Assembly (NCBI RefSeq): GCF_042663885.1
Contig: NZ_JBHSXV010000001.1
Length of the DNA stretch: 64,000 nucleotides
Strand: one strand, 5' to 3'
Source of the DNA: Aquipuribacter hungaricus
GTDB lineage: Bacteria > Actinomycetota > Actinomycetes > Actinomycetales > JBBAYJ01
Each line of letters begins with the position of its first letter. Position 1 is the first letter of the stretch. This document shows, one piece after another, positions 25,718-34,328 of the stretch. Position numbers and translations under genes: made by a program. The notes below the pieces were generated by a model, which did no database searches, was not told where the DNA came from, and saw only the letters and a list, made by a program, of their open reading frames with translations.

Positions 25718-27286
25718 TCATCGGGCCCAGGCCGCGCTCGGTAGCGGCAGCACCATCTGCACGACCCGCTGTTCGTGGCGGCGGGAGGCCGCCTGCCGCT
25801 CCGAGGCAGCCATGGCGGCGGGGCCTGCGTGCGACCGCTCGAGCACCGACGCGGCGGACATGGCCGTTCCCGCAGCGGTGACGGTGTCGTCCGCAGCCTT
25901 CACCAGGTCTGCCCGGACCAGTGCAGACAGGGCGACCGGCCGGTTGCTCTGGACGTCGCGGGGGTCGACGGGGCTGGCCAGCGGCTCCGACCCGGGTCTC
26001 TTTGAGCCTGCGGTGCCGTCGTCCAGGGTCCGGTGTATGGCGAGCACCGCACGTGCCGGCGCGAGCAACTTCGGGTCGCGGGCGGCGTCACCGACCACGT
26101 TCGCGAGATCCGCGGCCGCCGCGAGGCCTTCCTGCAGGGAGTGGGCGACGTCGCGGACATCGACTCGCTCGGCGATGGTCTGGGGGTCGGCGACGGTCGT
26201 CCTGTCGTGGGTGATCTCCAGAACCGCCGCCCGCAGCTCCCCCACCGCGGTGAGGAAGTCCTGGTCGACGCGTCGCGTGGTGGGAGCGGTCAGCGCCTGC
26301 CAGCGATCCGCCAGCCCTGACCACGCGATCACGGTCGCCTCCGCCGAGGCCCCGACGCGCCGCACGTCGCTCTCGACTAGCTGGCCCGCGGCCAGCCCGG
26401 CCCGGACCACCACTCCGACCGCGTTGGCCAGGTCGACCTGGGCGGTTGAGATCACCGCGAGTGTCGCCGGGGTCGGCGAATACGCGGCGGCACGGTGGGC
26501 GTGGATGTCCCAGCGCACCAACGCCTCCTGCAACCGGCCCTCTCGAGGCGGTCCGTCGACGTGCTCGCCCGCGCTGGCCCGCGCCAACCGTGGCCCGGCG
26601 TGCGTGGTCAGCCGCTCGAACACCTCGAGCCGGGCCAGCGCCTCCTGCCCGCGCGGGAGCGCACGCTTCACCCGCTCGTTCCGGGAACGGTGGTTGCGCA
26701 CCCACTCGTCGTCGACGTGCCGGCGCACTGCCACACCGATCGCGTGAGCGCTGACGTTGAGCACATGCAGCACGCGGACCCGCGTCGCCTCCACGTCGGC
26801 CCGGACCTCCGGGCTGAGTGCGTGGACGGACTGCCGCGGGCGGTGGTAGCGCTCGATCAGGTCGGCTGCCCGCGTGAAGGTCTCCGCCATGTGCAGCAGC
26901 CGGACGTCGAGTGGCCCCTCTCCGGGCCACCCGGCTCTGACCTGGCTGCGGTGCATCGTCTGCGCGAGGGTGTCCAGGCGCGTCATCACCGTGTGGTCAC
27001 GCTGACCGGACGCAGTCCACTCCGGGGCTGGGAGTGCCCGCCACAGGTCTCCGGCGGACTGCACCGTCTCCCCCCAGGTCCGCAGCAGCGCCGGCGCGTC
27101 ATCACCGGTGACGTCGTGAAGCATCGACCGTGACAGCCGGTCAGCCGAGCGCACCAGCTCCCCCACGCTCCGCCGGTCGCTGGCCCATGCCTCGGGCACC
27201 CGATCGGCATCCCGAGACCCACTAGGCGCCGACCCGGCACCCCGGGGTCTGTCGCTGCTCCCATGGCTGACGCTGCCATCCTTCAC
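25718..27286 (-). CDS. Large helical hypothetical protein
   Basis: About 522 residues, predominantly helical and Ala/Arg/Val-rich, with no recognised catalytic motif or membrane segment. A region near DEWVRNHRSRNERVKRAL is strongly basic. GTG 27286 overlaps the upstream stop as GTGA, which decides the start; a longer frame up to 27391 exists but lacks support. It is the middle gene of a three-gene unit with a 159-residue unknown protein upstream and the tandem-XRE regulator downstream. Similar helical proteins sit beside conjugation genes in actinobacterial elements, but I assign no function. Confidence 0.65.
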   Translation of the reverse strand: MKDGSVSHGSSDRPRGAGSAPSGSRDADRVPEAWASDRRSVGELVRSADRLSRSMLHDVTGDDAPALLRTWGETVQSAGDLWRALPAPEWTASGQRDHTVMTRLDTLAQTMHRSQVRAGWPGEGPLDVRLLHMAETFTRAADLIERYHRPRQSVHALSPEVRADVEATRVRVLHVLNVSAHAIGVAVRRHVDDEWVRNHRSRNERVKRALPRGQEALARLEVFERLTTHAGPRLARASAGEHVDGPPREGRLQEALVRWDIHAHRAAAYSPTPATLAVISTAQVDLANAVGVVVRAGLAAGQLVESDVRRVGASAEATVIAWSGLADRWQALTAPTTRRVDQDFLTAVGELRAAVLEITHDRTTVADPQTIAERVDVRDVAHSLQEGLAAAADLANVVGDAARDPKLLAPARAVLAIHRTLDDGTAGSKRPGSEPLASPVDPRDVQSNRPVALSALVRADLVKAADDTVTAAGTAMSAASVLERSHAGPAAMAASERQAASRRHEQRVVQMVLPLPSAAWAR

Positions 27287-27762
27287 GGCGTCCAGTCCCG
27301 GATCAGATCGATTAGGGACACCACCAGATCCGAGTAGCCGGGCTCGAAGTCCTCGGGCTCGTGCACCCGAGTGAGCTCCTCGGCTGCGCACAAAAGCCCG
27401 AGGGGCTCCCCGGCGGGCGCCTGTAGTCCCTCTACCTCCGGCGGCAGAACGTCATCGCCACAGCCCTCGGGGAGCAGGTTCGCCGCCCTGCTCGCGATCA
27501 GCACCATCCCCAGCACGAAGGACGTATCACCACCGCCCGGCCGGCTCTTCTCAGCGGCGATCGCGGAATCGACCAGCATGATGATGTGGACGAGGCAGAC
27601 CACCACCGGCGAGTCGTGACCCGGGCGCTGCCGGGCGGGCCCCTCCAGCGAGCCGGGGGCCCTCTCCGTCTCCGCGACGCGCAGGTAGTCGCCCACGTCG
27701 GCGCGGGCGCGCAGGGCCAGGAGGTCGTGATGGTCCACGGCCTTGTCTCCGGGTGCGTTCAT
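27283..27762 (-). CDS. Hypothetical protein
   Basis: A 159-residue protein, mostly helical, with a hydrophobic segment VVVCLVHIIMLVDSAIA in the middle and an acidic C-terminal half. ATG 27762 has a strong GGGAGGAG site upstream. It shares a GTGA junction with the following 522-residue gene, so the two are co-translated. No family recognised. Confidence 0.65.
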   Translation of the reverse strand: MNAPGDKAVDHHDLLALRARADVGDYLRVAETERAPGSLEGPARQRPGHDSPVVVCLVHIIMLVDSAIAAEKSRPGGGDTSFVLGMVLIASRAANLLPEGCGDDVLPPEVEGLQAPAGEPLGLLCAAEELTRVHEPEDFEPGYSDLVVSLIDLIRDWTP

Positions 27763-28014
27763 GACTGCTCCTCCCCGCCCCGGTCACGGGCGGCGCCTGG
27801 GTGTGGTGGTCAGGGCGAGCAACGCAGACCCGCATCACAAGGGATCAGCCCGCCGCCTCCCGCTGTGGACCGGGCAGGACCGCTGGAGGCTGTGGACGAC
27901 GCTGCCGACGCCCACAAGGAACAGACCGTCGCCCGGCGGTCAGCCGGGTAGGCCGTTTCAGCCGGCACCGCGGACCCCGCCTCACGTCCCCGCAGCCACC
28001 AGGCGTGGTCGCTG
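27763..28014. promoter_or_regulatory. Divergent intergenic region
   Basis: About 250 bases separate the minus-strand unit starting at 27762 from the plus-strand gene at 28015. It should hold promoters for both, but I see no clear consensus element and no convincing gene. Confidence 0.35.
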
Positions 28015-28976
28015 ATGGCCGACGTCGGCTCCATCGCCCAGGGCCTCGCGCACCTCGACGAGGACCTCGCCCGCGCCGCGACCCGGATGAGCGTCGACGT
28101 CCAGGCCCAGCTCGGAATCACCCCCGGCGTGCTGTCCGACCGCTACGCCGCCGCCACCACCGCCGGGCTCCGGGCAGCAGGAGAACGCACCCGCGAGCTC
28201 GCCGCCCGCGGTCCCCTGCCCGACGTCGCCCCGCTGCGCCAGCCGTTCACCCGACCCGCCGCGGTCAAGGCCCCCGTGCACGTCCCCCTCGCCCAGGACG
28301 CCACCGTGGAGCTGCTCGACCGGGCCCACACCATCAGCCCCCGCGACCTCACCCAGCTCGCCCGCACCCAGGCCCGCCTCGTCGAGCACGTCGCCCGCCT
28401 CACCGGCGACACCGACGACACCGGCATCGCCGGCGCCTCCCGCGCGCAGCTCGCGCAGCTGCAGGCCGTGGTGCCCCGTCAGCTGCAGACCATCGAACCG
28501 ACCAGCGACCAGCGACCGCTGCAGCAGGCACAGCTCCTGCTCACCTACGTCGCCGCCATGAGCCCCGAGCACCCCGACGCGCCCCGGGTCGCCGCCGCGA
28601 TCGCCCGCAGCCAGCCCGCCGTCGTCGACGCCCTCCATCGCGCCGCCCGCCACCAGCTCGCCACCGCCGGCTGGCTCGTCACCAACCCCAACGAACGCGC
28701 CACCAGCACCCTCTGGGTACGTCAGCCGCCTCAGTCGGAGTGGCAGCCCGACCTGATGCACCGCCTCGTCCGAGCACGCACCACCGCCCACCAGCTCGCC
28801 CACGCCGCGGGGCCCAACCCGTTCCCCAACAGCGAGGCAGCCATCGCCTTGGCCACCGCACGACAAGGCCTCGCACCCCGCGACACCATCCGCGCGCCCG
28901 CGTTCTCACGAACCACGGAACGCCCGACCTCGACCTCACGGGGGCCGTGCGCGCCAGCACAGACCTGGAGCGGTAG
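28015..28976 (+). CDS. Helical hypothetical protein with probable frameshift near its 3' end
   Basis: About 320 residues, Ala/Gln/Arg-rich and helical, without membrane segments or known motifs. In the start frame the protein would run on to 29052, but GC3 bias shows the last 25 codons are in the +1 frame. They give a C-terminus TPDLDLTGAVRASTDLER and a TAG at 28974-28976. A one-base change near 28895-28905 in the GCGCGCCCGCG stretch would restore one reading frame. The gene runs opposite to the conjugation and Tad genes. Function unknown. Confidence 0.6.
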
Positions 28977-29019
28977 AAGGCGGATTGGCGGGGTCTGTGC
29001 CGTCGAGCCGAACTATTGC

Positions 29020-29065
29020 TCCATCAGACTTGACTCAATGTTCACTGACTGATTGCCTGGCTCTC
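29020..29065 (+). promoter_or_regulatory. Putative ars promoter/operator
   Basis: TTGACT at 29030-29035 fits a -35 element. The surrounding A/T-richer stretch TTGACTCAATGTTCACTGA resembles ArsR-type operators with TCA/TGA half-sites. A -10 element is not clear. It lies just upstream of the ArsR-ArsC fusion gene, which would repress itself here. Confidence 0.4.
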
Positions 29066-29755
29066 GTGACAGTGCAGGCAACTCGGCGTGCAGAGCTTCA
29101 TGCCGCTCTCGGGGACGTCGTCCGGGTCGAGATCGTCGACGCTCTGGGCGTCGGGGACCTGTCCCCCGGTGAGCTGTCTGGTCGCCTCGGCATGGCTTCG
29201 AACCTGCTCGCTCATCACCTCAAGGTCCTGCAGGCCGCTGGCGTCGTCCGACGGTCGCGCTCCGAGGGGGATCGACGGCGCACGTACGTCGCCCTCGAGC
29301 TGGGTGATCCCGCTGTTCTCGAGGTGGTGGGGAGCCGGCCGATGATGCCGGGGGCGCCCCGGGTCGTGTTCGTCTGCACCCACAACTCCGCGCGTTCGCA
29401 CCTTGCCCGGGCAGCGTTCGAGCGCGCCAGCGGCATACCCGCCGCCTCGGCCGGCACCGCCCCGGCCTCGTCCGTCCACCCGGGAGCGGTGGACTCCGCA
29501 GGGCGCCACGGCCTTGACCTATCCGGGCACCCCACCGCCCACGTGGCCGACGTCCTTCGCCCCGACGACCTCGTCGTGGCGGTGTGCGACAACGCCTACG
29601 AGACCTCGCTCGGTTTGGACCGTACGGCGGTCCACTGGTCCGTGCCGGATCCCGTGCGCACCGGGACCGATGCCGCCTTCGACGCGGCCCTCGCCCAGAT
29701 CCTCGTCCGCGCCGACCGGCTCGGGCACGCCCTCACCGACACGCAGGAGTCCTGA
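29066..29755 (+). CDS. ArsR-type regulator fused to LMW-phosphatase-like arsenate reductase
   Basis: About 229 residues. Residues 1-85 are an ArsR-like winged helix (MASNLLAHHLKVLQAAGVVRRSRSEGDRRR). Residues 100-229 are a low-molecular-weight phosphatase fold with the CX5R catalytic loop CTHNSARS and an Asp in VPDP, as in arsenate reductases. Such ArsR-ArsC fusions are known in actinobacteria. GTG 29066 is chosen because the HTH begins soon after; further in-frame GTG codons lie nearby. Classical ArsR Cys ligands in the recognition helix are not evident, so the sensing mode is uncertain. The next arsenate reductase starts two bases after its stop. Confidence 0.82.
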   Translation: MTVQATRRAELHAALGDVVRVEIVDALGVGDLSPGELSGRLGMASNLLAHHLKVLQAAGVVRRSRSEGDRRRTYVALELGDPAVLEVVGSRPMMPGAPRVVFVCTHNSARSHLARAAFERASGIPAASAGTAPASSVHPGAVDSAGRHGLDLSGHPTAHVADVLRPDDLVVAVCDNAYETSLGLDRTAVHWSVPDPVRTGTDAAFDAALAQILVRADRLGHALTDTQES

Positions 29756-29756
29756 G

Positions 29757-30401
29757 ATGACCGACACCCAGCTCGACACCTCGCAACGCCTCTCCCTCCG
29801 CATCGCTGCGAGCAACCTCACGAAGGAGTTCGCAGGCACGTTCAACGAGAAGACCGTCGACCGGTTCCTCGTCACCAGCTACGACCAGTTCGCCGGCCGC
29901 GCCACCATCACCCGGTTCCTCCCGCTCATGGCCGAGCGGTTCGCGCGGCAGCGACTGCGCGCGCTGGCCAAGGTCGAGGGCCACCACGACGACGGCCTGC
30001 CCACCGTGCTGTTCCTCTGCGTCCACAACGCCGGCCGCTCCCAGATGGCCATGGGCTTCTTCCAGCACCTCGCCGGGGACCGCGCCGTCGCCTGGTCCGG
30101 CGGGTCCGAGCCCGGCGAGCGTGTGAACGCCGCCGCCGTCGCGGCCATGGCCGAGCGCGGCATCGACATCTCCGCCGAGTTCCCCAAGCCCTGGACCGAC
30201 GAGACCGTCCGCGCCGCCGACGTCGTCATCAGCATGGGCTGCGGCGACGCCTGCCCCATCTTCCCCGGCAAGCGGTACGAGGAATGGGTCCTCGAGGACC
30301 CCGCGGGCAAGAGCGTCGACGCGGTCCGGCCCGTGCGCGACGAGATCGAGCGCCGGGTACGGGCACTGCTGGACGAGCTCGCTGTGCCTGCCAGGACATA
30401 G
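29757..30401 (+). CDS. arsC: Mycothiol-type arsenate reductase with N-terminal helical domain
   Basis: A 214-residue protein. Residues 1-70 form a helical region containing TKEFAGTFNEKTVDRFL, as in actinobacterial ArsC1-type enzymes. Residues 78-214 are the phosphatase-fold reductase with CVHNAGRS (CX5R) and the DP-type acid loop EDPAG. It reduces arsenate to arsenite, in actinobacteria usually with mycothiol and mycoredoxin (family knowledge). No arsenite pump is encoded beside it, so reduced arsenic must be exported by a gene elsewhere. Confidence 0.88.
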   Translation: MTDTQLDTSQRLSLRIAASNLTKEFAGTFNEKTVDRFLVTSYDQFAGRATITRFLPLMAERFARQRLRALAKVEGHHDDGLPTVLFLCVHNAGRSQMAMGFFQHLAGDRAVAWSGGSEPGERVNAAAVAAMAERGIDISAEFPKPWTDETVRAADVVISMGCGDACPIFPGKRYEEWVLEDPAGKSVDAVRPVRDEIERRVRALLDELAVPART

Positions 30402-30490
30402 TCCCTCCGGCCGCGGCCCGGCGGGTAGCAGCCGTCACGTCGACACCGTCGCGTCAAGACCGTCGCGCCACGGCGTCGGGTCCACGTGGG

Positions 30491-30829
30491 TCAGGCGGGG
30501 CGTGGGCTGTACATGATGACCGCCACGCCGACGAGGCACACCAGTGCGCCCGTCACGTCGTACCTGTCGGGACGGAACCCGTCGACGACCATCCCCCAGG
30601 CGAGGGAGCCGGCGACGAAGACGCCGCCGTACGCGGCCAGGATGCGCCCGAAGTTGGCGTCCGGCTGCAGGGTGGCCACGAAGCCGTACAGCCCCAGCGC
30701 GATCACGCCGGCCCCGACCCAGACCCACCCACGGTGCTCACGGACCCCCTGCCACACCAACCAGGCGCCGCCGATCTCCGCGAGGGCGGCGAGGGCGAAG
30801 AGGACGAGGGACCGCACCACGTCGTTCAT
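30491..30829 (-). CDS. YnfA/UPF0060 family membrane protein
   Basis: A 112-residue protein with four hydrophobic helices and the family features LAEIGGAWLVWQGVREH, GLYGFVATLQPDANFGR and AAYGGVFVAGSLAWG. YnfA proteins are related to small multidrug transporters; their substrate is not settled. It lies downstream of two cation exporters on the same strand and may be part of that operon. It converges with the ars genes, with no clear terminator in the 89-bp gap. Confidence 0.88.
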   Translation of the reverse strand: MNDVVRSLVLFALAALAEIGGAWLVWQGVREHRGWVWVGAGVIALGLYGFVATLQPDANFGRILAAYGGVFVAGSLAWGMVVDGFRPDRYDVTGALVCLVGVAVIMYSPRPA

Positions 30830-30885
30830 GCCGGCAAGCCTGGCACCATCTCGCTCCAGGGCCAGGGACGGGCGGCGCCGACCCG

Positions 30886-31824
30886 TCAGCGGTGGTGGGC
30901 CGGCTCGTGCTCGCGGTGCCCGACGGGCTCGAGCTGGAAGGTGCAGTGGTCGACGTCGAAGTGCCCGGTGAGGCAGGCGCCGAGCTGGTCGAGAACCTCA
31001 CCGGAACGCCCACGGGCCAGGCAGTCGTCGTCGACGACGACGTGGGCGGACAGGACCGGGACTCCGCTGGTGATGGTCCAGGCGTGCAGGTCGTGGACGT
31101 CTTCCACGCCGGGGACCTCAAGGATGTGGGCACGGACCTCGTCCATGTCCACGCCCCTTGGGGTCGCCTCGAGCAGGACGTCGAGGACGTCGCGCAGCAG
31201 CGACCACGCCCGCGGCAGGATCATCAGGCCGATGACGACGGAGGCGATGACGTCGGCGCGGGCGTACCCCGTGAGGACGATGACGACGCCGGCGACGATG
31301 ACCGCGAGGGAGCCGAGCAGGTCCCCCAGGACCTCCAGGTAGGCACCGCGGACGTTGAGGCTCTCCGCCTGACCACCCCGCAGGAGCAGCAGGGACGCCC
31401 CGTTGGCGACCGCGCCCACCACCGCGGCGGCGAGCATGATGCCGGTGGACACCTCCGGCGGGTCCTCCCACCGGCCGGCGGCCTGGACGAGCACCCAGAC
31501 CGCGATGCCGGCCAGGAGCAGGGCGTTGGCGAGGGCGGCGAGGATCTCCGCGCGCTGCCAGCCGTAGCTGCGGGCGTCCGTGGGGGGCCGCATCGCGATG
31601 TGGCTGGCGAGCAGGGCGATCCCGACCCCGGCGGCGTCGGTCAGCATGTGCCCGGCGTCCGCGAGCAGCGCCAGCGACCCGGACAGCAGCCCGCCGACGA
31701 CCTGCACACCCACCACGGACAGCGTGATGCCGAGGACCAGCAGCATCCGGCGCCGGTGCCGGGCCGACGCCGGGCCGGCGGCGGCCGACGGTAGGCCGTG
31801 GCTGTGGGAGTGCGCGCCGCTCAC
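30886..31824 (-). CDS. CDF-family cation efflux transporter (CzcD-like)
   Basis: A 312-residue protein beginning with a His-rich HSHSHG stretch, then six membrane helices. The transport-site motif LLADAGHMLTDAAG lies in helix 2 and YLEVLGDLLGS in helix 5. A cytoplasmic C-terminal domain with DVHDLHAW follows. This is the CzcD-type layout for exporting Zn, Co or Cd in exchange for protons. GTG 31824 overlaps the stop of the second CDF gene as GTGA, so the two exporters are co-translated behind the CmtR-like gene. Confidence 0.9.
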   Translation of the reverse strand: MSGAHSHSHGLPSAAAGPASARHRRRMLLVLGITLSVVGVQVVGGLLSGSLALLADAGHMLTDAAGVGIALLASHIAMRPPTDARSYGWQRAEILAALANALLLAGIAVWVLVQAAGRWEDPPEVSTGIMLAAAVVGAVANGASLLLLRGGQAESLNVRGAYLEVLGDLLGSLAVIVAGVVIVLTGYARADVIASVVIGLMILPRAWSLLRDVLDVLLEATPRGVDMDEVRAHILEVPGVEDVHDLHAWTITSGVPVLSAHVVVDDDCLARGRSGEVLDQLGACLTGHFDVDHCTFQLEPVGHREHEPAHHR

Positions 31825-32615
31825 CGTCGCGCTCCGCCGGCCTCGGCCCCAGCGGTTCCCCGGGCGACCGTGTCCTGCGTGGCGCCGGGGCTCACGCAGC
31901 ACGCCGAGGTGCACCCGGGCGAGCAGCCGGTGGAACATCCGTCCTCGCTGTCCACTCCGGCGCGGCTGCCTGCCGAGGGCGGCGGGGCGCAGCAGTTGTC
32001 CCCGCGCCAGGCCTCCAGGCCCTCCTTGACCGCGACGGCGGCGATGACGAGGCCGACGACCGGGTCGGCCCATGACCAGCCGAGCGTGGCGTTGAGAACC
32101 AGCCCGAGCAGCAGCACCGCGGACAGGTAGGTGCACAGCAAGGTCTGCGTCCCGTCGGCGACCACGGACCCGGAACCGAGCTGGCGGCCGGTGCGCCGCT
32201 GCGCCCAGGACAGGAACGGCATCACGAGCAACGAGGCGACTGCCAGTCCGATACCGACCGGCGACGTCCCGACATCGGCCTGGCCGACGAGGGCGCGCAC
32301 CGACTCGACGCTGACGTAGGCGGCGAGGCCGAAGAACGACAGCGCGATCAGGCGTAGTGCCTGCCGTTCCCGGGCCTGGGGGACCTTGTGCCGGAACTGC
32401 CACAGGATCACCAGGCCGGAGAACACCTCGACGATCGAGTCCATCCCGAACCCGATGAGCGCGATCGAGCTCGCCGCCACGCCCGCGGAGATGGCGACGA
32501 CGGCCTCGACGACGTTGTACGTCACCGACGCCCCGGCGATCAGCTGTGCGCGACGTCCCAGCACCGAGCGGCGCTGCGCCGTCAGCGTCCGGGGGACGAC
32601 CTTGGCGCCGCTCAC
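31821..32615 (-). CDS. CDF-like cation transporter with Cys-rich C-terminus
   Basis: A 264-residue protein with about six helices, including ALIGFGMDSIVEVFSGLVI and a later ADGTQTLLCTYLSAVLL, the metal-site positions of a compact CDF group. The last 50 residues are Cys-rich (DNCCAPPPSAG, GCSTGCSPGCTSACC) and probably bind soft metals. It follows the CmtR-like regulator by seven bases, suggesting that Cd/Pb-type metals induce it. The tail is unusual for CDF proteins. Confidence 0.85.
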   Translation of the reverse strand: MSGAKVVPRTLTAQRRSVLGRRAQLIAGASVTYNVVEAVVAISAGVAASSIALIGFGMDSIVEVFSGLVILWQFRHKVPQARERQALRLIALSFFGLAAYVSVESVRALVGQADVGTSPVGIGLAVASLLVMPFLSWAQRRTGRQLGSGSVVADGTQTLLCTYLSAVLLLGLVLNATLGWSWADPVVGLVIAAVAVKEGLEAWRGDNCCAPPPSAGSRAGVDSEDGCSTGCSPGCTSACCVSPGATQDTVARGTAGAEAGGARR

Positions 32616-32622
32616 GTGCCGC

Positions 32623-32997
32623 TCACGTGTCGGCTCCCGGGCCGTACGTCGGGCACAGCAAGACGGCGTCCCCGGTCGCGGCGAGGACCTTCTCCGCGGC
32701 GGCGAACAGGTCCATGAGCTCGACCTGAGCGAGGGAGTACAACGAGGCCCGTCCCACCGCCCGCGATGTCACGAGGCCGCAGCCGCGCAGGCAGGCCAGA
32801 TGCCCGGACACCGTGGACTGGGCCAACCCCAGGTGCTCGGTCAGCTCCACCACGCGATGCTCGCCGAGCGACAGATGGCGCAGGATCGCCAGCCGCGCAG
32901 GGTCTCCCAGGCCCCGGAACAGGCTGGCTGCGGTCTCGAGGGCAGCTGCCTCGGCCACCTCGACGTCGAGCGGCCCCGCGGCAGTTTTCATCGGCAT
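32623..32997 (-). CDS. cmtR: CmtR-like ArsR/SmtB metal-responsive repressor
   Basis: A 124-residue winged-helix repressor. The recognition region STVSGHLACLRGCGLV carries Cys-x3-Cys, and a third Cys lies in the C-terminal LLCPTYGPG. This is the Cys set used by mycobacterial CmtR to sense Cd and Pb. It should repress the two CDF genes that follow and release them when metal binds. The region 32998-33030 upstream is A/T-richer (GATGATAGCGG) and may hold its promoter. Confidence 0.85.
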   Translation of the reverse strand: MPMKTAAGPLDVEVAEAAALETAASLFRGLGDPARLAILRHLSLGEHRVVELTEHLGLAQSTVSGHLACLRGCGLVTSRAVGRASLYSLAQVELMDLFAAAEKVLAATGDAVLLCPTYGPGADT

Positions 32998-33088
32998 CGG
33001 ACGATGATAGCGGTCTCACCGCTGTCGGTCGACGTCGTCCTGACCCGGCCGGACCGGCTCGACCAGGTCTCACCGCAGTCGCCCGGCG

Positions 33089-34060
33089 TCAGCTCGGGGC
33101 GAGCGGCGCGAACGTCTGCGCTGCGTCTGAGGACTCCAGCACGGTGTCGGCGGTGACGACGAGGACCCCGAGTCGACCGTCGGCCGTGGTGTGGGCGCCG
33201 ACCGCCTGAGGCGCGCTTTCGGTCTCGGCGCGGGTGGACCAGGTAGCGCCGGCGTCCTCGCTGACCGCGACCGAGCCCGTCGGGGTGACACCGACCACCG
33301 TCTGCTCATCGGCCCAGTCCACGACCTGCAGCAGGGGTGCGGTATCGATGGCCTCCCACGTCTGCCCGCCGTCGGTGGAGCGGCGCGGCCCCGACCGGCT
33401 GGTGATGAGGATCTGGGTGCCGTCGGGGGACACGGCGACGGCGTAGGGGTCGACCGGTGGGTCAAGGATCTCCCAGGTCTGGTCGTCCGTGCTCTGGCGC
33501 AGGGCTCCGTCGAAGCCGAGCACGCCGTCGCCGGTCGCGGCCAGTGTGTGGAAGTCGGACTCCCCGCCGCGGGAACGGACGGCCCAGGTGTCGCCGCCGT
33601 CGACGGACTCGATGAGTCCCACGGGCTGCGGGAGGTCGACGCCCGGGCCGGGATGGCCAGAGGCGTAGAAGCGGTCGGGCCCGGCCACGGTGAAGCCCAT
33701 CAGGTCGATGACAGGACCGACCCGCACGGGCCCGCCGGCGTCGTAGCGGAACAGCCCGTCATGGCTGGCCAGGTACACCCGACCATCGGCCGGGTTGAGC
33801 GCGACGCCGTGCACGTGGGTGCTCGGCAGGCCGACAGCGGTGTAGCCGTCCCCCGCCCCCGCCCCCGCCTCCGTCGCGGGGGACGGCATGGCCGACATCC
33901 CGTCGTGCTCGTCCCCCGCGACCTGAGCTGGAGCGGTGGCATTCACCGCCACCCCGCCCGCCTCCACGTCGCCGGTAGCGCAGGCACCGAGCAGCGGCAC
34001 CGTCAGCAGCAGCGCAAGGCCGCCGCGGATGGGTGTGCGGTGGCGGGCCAACATGTTCAT
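33089..34060 (-). CDS. F510_1955-family sialidase-like lipoprotein
   Basis: A 323-residue protein with signal peptide and lipobox LLGACATG, then an acidic Gly-rich linker and a beta-propeller-like domain with repeated BNR/Asp-box segments (SVDGGDTW, STDGGQTW, SEDAGATW). NCBI names this group F510_1955-family glycosylhydrolases; activity is not proven. A second copy occurs at 38706. Both lie among metal genes, so a metal-linked surface function is plausible. Confidence 0.82.
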   Translation of the reverse strand: MNMLARHRTPIRGGLALLLTVPLLGACATGDVEAGGVAVNATAPAQVAGDEHDGMSAMPSPATEAGAGAGDGYTAVGLPSTHVHGVALNPADGRVYLASHDGLFRYDAGGPVRVGPVIDLMGFTVAGPDRFYASGHPGPGVDLPQPVGLIESVDGGDTWAVRSRGGESDFHTLAATGDGVLGFDGALRQSTDDQTWEILDPPVDPYAVAVSPDGTQILITSRSGPRRSTDGGQTWEAIDTAPLLQVVDWADEQTVVGVTPTGSVAVSEDAGATWSTRAETESAPQAVGAHTTADGRLGVLVVTADTVLESSDAAQTFAPLAPS

Positions 34061-34328
34061 CAGTCCCTCTCGTTCCTAGTCGACGCCGCGATCCACGCGG
34101 AGGCGGTCCCGGCGCCACGGACCTGAGCCCAGCCCCGACGAACGGCGACGGGGTGCCGGTCACGGTCTCAGCACAAGTCTGGGGTAGTGCTCCCGCCGGT
34201 GCGGAACGGGGTGCTCCCGCCTCGAGGCCACCGGAACCCTCGACCCCCCGTCGACCGTCAGGTACTCCCCTGGTGTACCTTCAACACTCCGGGGGAGTAC
34301 CCGGCCCTTCAGCTCAGGAGCATCCACC
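34061..34328. promoter_or_regulatory. Regulatory region with long inverted repeat (CsoR-type operator candidate)
   Basis: GGTACTCCCC at 34261-34270 and its exact reverse complement at 34292-34301 form a perfect 10-bp inverted repeat with 21 bp between. They lie 27 bases before the DUF4396 gene. GC-rich inverted repeats with GTAC and C-runs resemble operators of CsoR-family repressors, and such a repressor is encoded two genes later as part of the same unit. Upstream are two GTGCTCCCG direct repeats (about 34187-34217). No gene lies here. Confidence 0.6.

Noticed and set aside
25718..28976. Relaxase or replication initiator among the unknown genes
   Set aside because: No His-hydrophobic-His relaxase motif, Tyr-based catalytic motif or Rep-like motif could be recognised.
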